Source: Heliocybe sulcata (Eukaryota > Basidiomycota > Agaricomycetes > Gloeophyllales > Gloeophyllaceae). From it: a stretch of 64,000 bases of DNA. The position numbers and the translations under genes were made by a program. The notes below the pieces were generated by a model, which saw only the letters and a list, made by a program, of their open reading frames with translations, was not told where the DNA came from and ran no database searches. Positions 56,582-64,000 of this stretch are shown here, one piece after another. Where the stretch lies: contig ML213503.1 in assembly GCA_004369045.1 (NCBI GenBank), positions 1,129,343 to 1,193,342 on the forward strand. The letters are read 5' to 3'. Positions within the stretch are counted from its first letter, which is position 1; each line of letters begins with the position of its first letter.

Positions 56582-58041
56582 CGCGAGGTCTGTTGCGCAA
56601 TAGTCGTTAATGTGTCTTGTGCGTGTCAGCGTGCTCGTGCGATGTGCAATGGTAGCCGAGAAACAAGCTCGACTAGGACAAAGGGAGGGGCGCCTACGGG
56701 AAAGTGGAACGACTGCTGAACAATTGATATGATACCGATATCGCAGTTCAACACAGCACAACTCGGTATGTTTATGCTATACCGAGAGCTGTGTGACGTC
56801 CAGATCAGCTCAGAAGCACTGGCAAGATGCGCAGTCCATATGGATGCTGGGCGTTCCGTTGGATGTAGAGCGGGCTGTGGCGCAGAGATGGGCGGCAGGA
56901 CAGAAGTTGAAAGAGAGACATCCGGGATAAATACGAAAGCATGGCCGGGCGACCGCTTAGTCGAAGCTCTGGGCGATCTCGGACGATCGTAGGCAACGCG
57001 CAACTTGCCCGGCGCGGATACAACGTCTGCGTCCGACGCTCAGTCAGCATGCCTCCGTAAGCAATTTCCTTCCTGGGCTATCGATCCGGTGGCGTTCGCT
57101 GAATTCCGTCGGCGTCGCTGTCGAATTCCGTCGGCGTCGCTGTCGACAGCGAGCGGATGTCGCCTTGTGCCCCTAGCAAGAATGTCAGGTATACGCGTCT
57201 ATAGAGACCTCAAAATTAATTTCCGGAATATGAGTAGTAACGTCTGACAAGTTACCGGTATCCCGGCTACCTCGAATTCATCCTCCGTCGACATCGCCTC
57301 CGAAGACGTGTTGAATTATATCCGCATCGTTTGATCATCAAGTTCGTGTTCGCACTGAATCCAGCAGCAAGCGCTGGCCAAGACCGACGTGCTCACGGCA
57401 TGCCCTGCGGTGACTGGCGACGTCGGGCTGCTGTTAGGTCTGCCTTCCTTTGTTACTCGTCCTTTGGTGATCTCGTGTTTCTGCTGCCTATAGATCCTGT
57501 TACTTTGGAATGTGCGGAATTTGGCGGGTTATACTGTCTCGGCGACAACTGAAACAAGGTCAAATTCCTTAGTCAGGATGCGGAGAAGTGGAGGGTCACC
57601 AGTCAGGATCGCTCTTGCATTCATTCCCGTTAAATTGATATTTCCCTGTTTCTCGCTTCACCCGTCCGTCCTGAGAGCAGTCTCAGGATAGATGTTGCAA
57701 GGCGCTGAGATGTCCAGTGAGTAGATGGAAGCCGCGCTTTGCTCCGATATCATTGCACGTTATTTGCGGGTGGCTCAGGGGGATGATATTGACGTGTGTG
57801 GTGCATACCGGTGCTTTCAAGGTCAAATACATCAGTCGCCAGCATCTGTATATACGATGCGACAGGCGTCCTCTCGCGGCAGAGTTAGAACATATGAAAT
57901 GCTTGGGTGCCGTCAGAGGAGAGCTCTCACGTATTACTATGAGCGTACTTCGCGTGGGCCACGTGCGGTCGCGTGAGTGCGAACGCAGTTACATCGAAAC
58001 GCTTACCGTCACCTTCCCCTCTCACCGTCCCGTCCTCAACC
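56582..58041. other. Intergenic, about 1.46 kb: divergent promoter region before SHO1
   Basis: No supported gene; frames here lack domains or plausible splice partners. It contains a two-copy 22-bp tandem repeat (57101-57144) and a GCCACGTGCG element at 57958-57967, 75 bp before the SHO1 start codon. Confidence 0.5.
57101..57144. repeat. Tandem duplication of a 22-bp unit
   Basis: Two perfect, adjacent copies of a 22-base unit that begins GAATTCCGTCGG and ends CGCTGTC. It is a simple local duplication in non-coding sequence. Confidence 0.95.
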
Positions 58042-59294
58042 ATGCCTCCTCGCGGCAGCGAAGGCTACGACTTTACTCCCATTCTAACACATTATCTCTT
58101 CTTGTTCACGACAATCCTTGCTGTGGTATGTCGCCCAACCGCTCCTGCCGCAGCAAAGTCGTTTCACTGACATGTTTCCGTCGGCTTAGGTAGGATGGTT
58201 CGTAGCGTTCATATCGCAAGCGATAGCGAATGCATCTTGTGAGTCTTCCGTGGAAGAGGGCTACTGACAATCTAACTGTTTTCCAGTCGGGCACAACGCC
58301 GTGGGCGTCCTCTGGTTTGCCATCTTCCTCCAACTTTTCCTAATCCTGGGCGTCCTGCACACCCTCGCAAGTGACTCAATATCCATGCATCGATTCCAAA
58401 TATCCGTCTTCGGCGCCGTCGCCATCGTTTTTGCCGTGCAAGGCGTCAACATGGGCATCTTTACCGGCTCCTCCTCCCTCGACGCCATGGCCGCCGGCTG
58501 GCTCATCCTCGCAGTCGTCGACATCCTCTGGGTCCTCTACTTCACCTCTGAAGAAGACTCTCTCGCACTCCACCTCTTCAACTCTTTCGGCACAGGCGGC
58601 CTCACTCCCCCGTCCCGGCGGCGGAGGACACGCACCCCTTCAGCACATATGGCCGGCGGCAACGGCTACAACGCGGGTTACGCCGGTGGCGGCATCGGCT
58701 ACGACACCAAGATGGGCGGAAACAGCTTTGCCGGAGGGCCTGGCATACGGAGCCAGAACAGCATCAACGCAGGCAGCATGGAGGGCGGCGCAACACGCAG
58801 TATCACGGCCAACACAGGGCCTGAGAGCCTGCGCAATGCCCCGGCGGGCGGCGCCGGGTCGATCAATGGCGATAACCAGCCCGGCGCGACGTCGCCACTG
58901 ATGGGCGGGAACGCTGGTATCGGTGCGGGAGGCGGGATGGGCAGCCCGTCAGGCAGTGGGAACCCAGTGGACGGCGCAGCCGAGAACTTCGCATACAAAG
59001 CTAAAGCGCTCTATGCTTGTGCGTGCCAAAGTTTATTTCCTCTAGTATGTTACTAACAAACTTTCTCTCAGATACCGCTTCGCCGGACGACCCTAACGAA
59101 ATCTCTTTCGCCAAGGGGGAGATCATGGACATCTTGGACAAGCAGGGGAAGTGGTGGCAGGCCAAAAAGGCAGATGGGGCTGTTGGAAGTGCGTATCCAC
59201 CTGTCCTGGAATTTCAACATGGATACTAAATAAAACTGGCCTCGTGCACTTCATCTTCACAGTCGCACCGTCCAATTACCTTCAAATCATTTGA
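58042..59294 (+). CDS. SHO1: Osmosensor SHO1
   Basis: Plasma-membrane protein of the HOG osmotic-stress pathway. Its SH3 domain binds Pbs2 in yeast. Exons: 58042-58125, 58190-58238, 58287-59018, 59072-59188, 59263-59294; 337 residues (yeast 367). Four membrane helices are visible: ILTHYLFLFTTILAV with VGWFVAFIS, LWFAIFLQLFLILGVLHTL, FQISVFGAVAIVFAVQ and GWLILAVVDILWVLYF. The linker is unusually Gly-rich (repeats of GG, GAG and GGN). The C-terminal SH3 starts YKAKALYAYTAS and has DPNEISFAKGEIMDI, KWWQAKKADG and the closing APSNYLQII. The SH3 is split by introns at ALYA and AVG. The start ATG opens MPPRGSEGYDFTP; no alternative is better. Confidence 0.95.
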
Positions 59295-59933
59295 TGATGA
59301 CAGCCCACTGCGCCCTACCCTCCCGCTCTCCCTTCTCGCTGCTAATCTTACCCGCTCTCCGTCTTTGTATAAACGCTGTTTCACGACCGCAAGAAACTAC
59401 GTGCTATAATGGCTCTGCGTGCATGCTGATACCCCTCTCGCCTTTTAATGCTTCAACGTCGGTCTCTACCTGGTGCTGCTGCTGCTGCTCTCTCTGTTCC
59501 TTTCCCATGCTACATATCAAATTGCCTTTCTGGTTGTCATGAACGGACTGGACGTCTTGTTACCACTGTAGCCCTTGGCGCCTCTTTCCTTGTTCTCTCC
59601 TATTCCGTGCTGCTACCGTGTCTTGCTTTGAACTATCTATTGGATTTTAGTATTAGTCATTTCCTTGATCCCTCCTACAGATGTAAGAACAGCCTGCAAT
59701 GCATAGACCACATCGCACCGGATTTCATCGTGCCCCGCAATAGCCCGCCCGCCGGCAAAAAGAATGATTTACGATATTCAATTTGATGTATGGTTATAGT
59801 GCTACACAATGCAGTTGAGGGTTATATTGTACAACGTAGACAGACGTGATACGAATGTGCGCGGCTTCTAACAACAGACTCCGCCCGAACAAAGCACGAC
59901 TCATCAACCGGAAGCACCCAAACTCGCATTGAA
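59295..59933. other. Intergenic, convergent 3' ends of SHO1 and RNF10
   Basis: No supported gene. The stretch is pyrimidine-rich and should contain both 3' UTRs. Confidence 0.6.
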
Positions 59934-62092
59934 TCACCGCCTCCTCGCCCCAGGTCCACCTCCCAGGACAATCAACCTACTCTTCTTCTTCCTCCCAGTA
60001 CTCCTCGACTCCAGATCATTCCAAGCAGCATCCCAATCCTCATCGTCCACCAGGGTCGGTCTCTGCCCACCTCTCTGTGTGGTAGGTCCCGGTGCAGGCC
60101 GGCCACTTCCTCCAGCGTGTGCAGCACTGGCAAAACTCCTCGCGCCCCACGCACCTGACACCGGCGACTGTTGAACTGGCGGCTCCGGGATCGACACCTC
60201 CTCGACAGGCGTCTCCGCGCGATCCATATCAATCAAAGACGGGACCACCGCAGGCGCGAACCCTCCCCAGTCATCATTCCTCAACCCAGCACTGATGAGC
60301 CTCTCCCGCTCTCGCTCCTCCGCGCGCACCTTGGCCTTGTCGTCCTTCCTCTCCTTCTCCTTCCTTCGCGCTCGCCGACTCTTCAGCGCGCCCTCGAAGC
60401 TCCGGAGGCCCTCCGTGCCAACCACGCCCTCCAGGTCCGCCTCGACGAATACGACGTCTGCGCCTTCGGGCATGTGCGCGAGGTACTTGCACCGCTTGCG
60501 CAGGTCGTCGTTGACACTGCCCTCGGAGAACGCCTCGACGCGGACGTTGATCATGTCCGGGAAGGAGGAGTAGCTGTGGAAGTGCGAAAAGAGGATCTTG
60601 ATGTCCAGAGGATGGAGGAAGATGGGGAGGCCAGACGCAGATTGGTAAAAGTAATACGTCTGCGTAGAAGGCGGAGGCGGATTGACGTTGCGCCTCTGTC
60701 GAGAATTACGGCCAGATGCCACATTAGCAGGTGACGACTTCGCAGTAGTGAGAGGAACAGAAGGTGCACGACGGGGGGATACAGGATAGCCTGCGGACTG
60801 GGTAGCCAAGAATTCCAGGGGGACTTCAGCGGTGTCCTGGGTATCGCCTCTCGCCTGCTCCTCAGCCTTCCGCTGAGCAGCACGCGAGACTCGAGCGTCG
60901 ATCTCGCTCTGGTCCCGATACGACTTGTTGATAGCATCTTGCAGCATAGGTGTCTCCAGGGCAGCGGCCTTCGCGATCTGGAGCCGGACCTTCTCAGACG
61001 CTGCGTCGACAAATGTCACGGAGAGCTCGTCGTGCATGCCAGCCAGGGTACGTCGTTCAATAGCGAGATCATCCAGGTCCTTAGTCAGAGCTTGTATGAG
61101 ATACGCAGGAGTAGCCAGCATGAACTTCGAGTAGGTGTAGACATCAGGCAGGAAGTGGAAAGGCGCTTGGTGGGGAGGAAGAAGTTCAGAAGGCCAAGTG
61201 GACGACCGAGGCAAAGCAAGAGTCGTGATCTGGGGGCGCTGCATGAGACGCATCCGAATAGTGGATCCAGGTCGGCCAGTCGGGAAAGCGCTCAGGTCCG
61301 CGTTCGATCCAGAAGATGAGGACTCGGCCGGGGCTTGATCCAAGTCTTCGTCAATGTGCGGCGGACAGTCGTACCACTTCACGCTCTTCAGCTGTTTCTC
61401 GTTGATGGAGTCGAAACAGATGGGGCAGCGGACCCACCCCTTATCGGAGGTATTAGCAAGGTGTAAGATACAAGGATAACAGTACACCTGTCCACGATAG
61501 TTCAATTCGAGTGCGTAGATATATTCACGGGCTGCACTCACATGTCCACATTTCGTCATGCGAGGCGCGACAGGGGGAGATAAGCATATCGGGCATGTCT
61601 GGAGGCCCTGGTCATGGCTGATAGCATCGCCATTACCAGCAGTAGAGGCTGCCGCGGACATCTTAGGCACAATAATCTGGAGGATATCTTGCCACTGGAA
61701 GTAGCTGCACGGAAAGCGAGAGCAACTGTGAGATAGCAGCTTGCGAACATCTGCAACGCCACGTACATGTCCGGGTCCGCAAAGTGCACAGTGTAATCAC
61801 CACCAGGGTTCATTACGAACCTATATTGAGCATTGAGGAACCCTGCAAAGCGAGCAAGTCGTCGGTATCTCGTCTAGTGATAATCTACTAACAGACACTC
61901 ACTCTCCTTGTTCCAGACACCCTGCTGCGTCCCAGTCCTCCTGCTTCTGCGAGGAATGCTCTGCACCTGCGACTGCCTCGGCGGCAAGCTAAAGTTGAGG
62001 AGGTGGTTCAGAGACTGGTTGGCGGCCATCTTGGAGCCGGATGAGCGCTTCCTCGCGGTGCTGGACGGCGTCGTGCCCGCCTGGGACGTCAT
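59934..62092 (-). CDS. RNF10: RNF10/Mag2-type RING ubiquitin ligase
   Basis: Exons 61903-62092, 61767-61842, 61542-61704 and 59934-61487; 660 residues. The N-terminal block has NHLLNFSLPPRQ, NAQYRFVMNPGGDY and the family-specific IYFQWQDILQIIV. Then comes a C3HC4 RING: CPICL, TKCGHVYCYPCIL and RCPIC, split by an intron between the His and the next Val. The distal part contains YYFYQSASGLPIFLHPLDIK and HMPEGADVVFVEADL, which are typical of the RNF10 family. In humans, RNF10 ubiquitinates 40S ribosomal proteins on stalled ribosomes; yeast has Mag2. The same role here is inferred. Divergent from WBP11. Confidence 0.93.
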
Positions 62093-62528
62093 TGAAGCTG
62101 GTAAGGTAGTATTACAGAGGTCGTCTAGAACGCCGGCGAGGACGATGTTGATAGTGGGGAGCCTCCCTATGGTATTGGGAAGCTACCACCACCGGGAGCG
62201 GTGAAGAGCCTCGATAGGCAACGGATGACTCAATATGCTCATTGATGAGCCACGTGCGTCGGTCGCGGTGCCCATAGCGGCCCATCGTCGTTCCACTCGT
62301 GATCAAACGGCCTCTTCGACCTTAACGGTCTGAAGCAAACATTCTGCATGCCCTGTGGGCCTGCTCAATGGTACAGCGATCGTCTCCGCATTCATTTACA
62401 TATTATATTGCAGTTCTGAAAGCGGTTACTACGGAGTACGTACTGGTACGAGTTTGCTGCGTAGTCCTCCGGAGCCACACGCGCTACATTCGGGCCAAAC
62501 TCTGGATCTGCTTGTCCTGCATCTCATC
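62093..62528. promoter_or_regulatory. Divergent promoter region, RNF10 / WBP11
   Basis: 436 bp between start codons, without a supported gene. It contains GCCACGTGCG at 62249-62258, the same 10-mer as upstream of SHO1. Confidence 0.45.
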
Positions 62529-64000
62529 ATGGCTAAGAAGAGTGCCAACCCAGCTGATGCTTTCCGTACGGTGTTCGTGATCTAGGGTATGCTACAGAGG
62601 CTAACGTGGCCCTGTTAGGGAAAGCACAGCGTAAGAAGGAGCTGAAGAAGGCATGCAACCCTGTTCATCCTGCGTTCACCATTTCTCACTTCTGTATCGT
62701 TTAGTAGAACAAGGAGCAGAGACAAAAGAACCGTGACTTTGCACTAGTCAAGAAGGACGTTTCTGGTGCGTTGCAGCGTACTTCTATCGCTGTGTATGTG
62801 CTTATTACCTTGCTGTAAGAACTCGAGGATGAACTTGCCACGCTTGAAACCAAGGCAGAGCAAACGAAGGAGGACACGGGCCGTATAGCGGAGCTCAAGA
62901 AAGAGCTAGAGGACATCCAGAAAAAGAAAGAGGAATATGTTGCTGAGCACCCAGAGCATCGACACCTTGTCTTCAAACGCCGCAAGGCGAAGGAGGGAGA
63001 GGAAGAACTCGAGAAACCGAAGGGGCCCCAGACGCGGAATGTCTTCAATAAGCACGGTATCCCTCGTCATCCTGAACGGAGTATTTACTACGACCCGGTA
63101 TATAATCCGTATGGAGTCCCTCCTCCGGGGATGCCTTACATGGAGAGACGTGAGTTTGCCATTGCCCTCTTCGTCGATTTTCTCTGATCATCTTGTAGCA
63201 TTGCGGCCCGATGAAGTCGCCAGTGACCAGGAGGATCAAGAAGGTTTGCGATCTTTCTGCCTGTTGTCACAACATAAGAATGACCGCAAATCCTATCAGG
63301 CGATTCTGATGACGATATCGTTATGCCAGAGGGTCCTCCTCCAGGAGGAAATGGCAGTGACGTAGATAGCGACGATGATATACCCATGCCTGAAGGGCCA
63401 CCACCGCTTAAGGCCGGAGAAAGTGAGCTCTTGCAGTAGTCAACTTAGTATTTCTCTCATGCTCGATAGGTCCACCATTGCCGCTAGGGCCTCCACCCCT
63501 GCTCAACCAAGGGCCACTACCACCGCCTCCAGGATTAGTCCCCGCCCCTCCAGCAGGCTTCCAAGGTCTGCCGCCACCACCTCCTTCTATAGGTTTCCAA
63601 GCCTTTCCGCCACCTCCGCCACCTCCTGCAGGCTTCCCGCAAATGCCTTTTCCTCCTCCGCCACCACCCGGTTTCCAAATGCCTCCACCCCCAGCAGGGT
63701 TCCCTATGCAGCAAGGGGGTTTACCGCCTCCCCCGCCCGGCTTCTTCCCCCGTCAGCAGTCAAGAGGATCCATGCAAGATCCCCTGTCCTCCGTTCCTCA
63801 CCAGACATTCCAAGCACATCGTATCACCCGAGCGACAATGCCCCCACCTCCACCTGCAGCGGGACTTCCCCCGAAGCCTGCTGCCAGTGCGGAGGTATCT
63901 GCTGCTGCCACTGTCACTGCTGCACCGGAACTGCGCGACTTTAAGAAGGAGGCTACAGCATTCGTGCCTACCGCTCTTAAGCGCAAGAAGGCTGGTGCAA
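62529..64000 (+). CDS. WBP11: WW-domain-binding protein 11 (WBP11), 3' end beyond window
   Basis: Spliceosome-associated nuclear protein. Exons: 62529-62565, 62619-62650, 62708-62765, 62820-63149, 63199-63243, 63300-63422, 63470 to the window end. About 385 residues are visible and the stop lies outside. The N-terminus has the family start AKKSANPADAFRKAQRKKEL, then NKEQRQKNRDFALVKKD, a coiled coil (DELATLETKAEQTKED), and the conserved FNKHGIPRHPERSIYYDPVY with NPYGVPPPGMPY. Acidic DSDDD blocks and long Pro runs (PPPPPP, PPPPAGF) follow and would bind WW domains and perhaps the phosphatase PP1. Intron 2 (62651-62707) starts with GC. Confidence 0.93.

Noticed and set aside
1-64000. Mobile elements, virus-derived copies, CRISPR arrays, secondary-metabolite cluster
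   Set aside because: I found no transposase, reverse transcriptase, integrase or capsid-like frames, no long terminal or inverted repeats, no spaced repeat arrays, and no clustered biosynthetic enzymes.

Overview
This is a gene-dense fungal nuclear segment, almost certainly from a basidiomycete of the Agaricomycetes type. The reasons are a very high intron load (I could place about 150 introns in 26 genes), introns mostly 47-62 bp long, very small exons, and a gene set typical of that group: a basidiomycete-style bHLH factor, a short Zn2Cys6 factor, a Bot1/mS45 protein, SHO1, and a YABBY-like HMG protein. Gene models below were built by joining open frames at splice sites. Exon phases were checked so that every coding model sums to a multiple of three, except the last gene, which runs off the window.

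Layout, left to right. 0-7 kb: translation factor eEF2 and the RNA polymerase II CTD phosphatase FCP1, both on +. 7-10 kb: a basic-secretory-protein-type metallopeptidase (-), then a head-to-head pair of small transcription factors (bHLH on -, Zn2Cys6 on +). 10.3 kb: an intron-containing tRNA-Leu(AAG). 10.5-17.1 kb: the RAD5 DNA-damage-tolerance helicase/ubiquitin ligase (-), divergent from chaperonin subunit CCT7 (+). 17.5-25.6 kb: an MFS permease, mitoribosomal mS45/Bot1 (-), the eEF2 methyltransferase EFM3 (+), the DNA-protein-crosslink protease WSS1 (-) and a 72-residue YABBY-like protein. 26-38 kb: an F-box/LRR protein with a CaaX end, exosome cofactor LRP1 (-), splicing factor SF3B5, potassium transporter TRK (-), and a methyltransferase with an internal peptide repeat. 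38-48 kb: VPS33, delta-COP, a K+-channel-beta-type aldo-keto reductase and a single-pass membrane protein with PSAP and PPxY motifs, all on -. 48-56.6 kb: the SIN3 corepressor and an uncharacterised small membrane protein (-). 58-64 kb: osmosensor SHO1 (+), RNF10-type ubiquitin ligase (-), and the splicing protein WBP11 (+, cut by the window end).

Most genes are housekeeping: translation and its modification (eEF2, EFM3, CCT7, mS45, RNF10), RNA work (FCP1, LRP1, SF3B5, WBP11), DNA repair (RAD5, WSS1), chromatin and transcription (SIN3, bHLH, Zn2Cys6), trafficking (VPS33, delta-COP) and ion or osmotic control (TRK, AKR beta subunit, SHO1). I saw no transposon, virus-derived element, CRISPR array or metabolic gene cluster. 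The most unusual features are in gene architecture: 3-, 5- and 6-nt microexons in RAD5 and WSS1, first exons made of the ATG alone in SF3B5 and delta-COP, and a set of GC-AG introns. The membrane protein with three evenly spaced PSAP motifs and a PPAY motif is also of interest. I found no convincing new multi-gene system.
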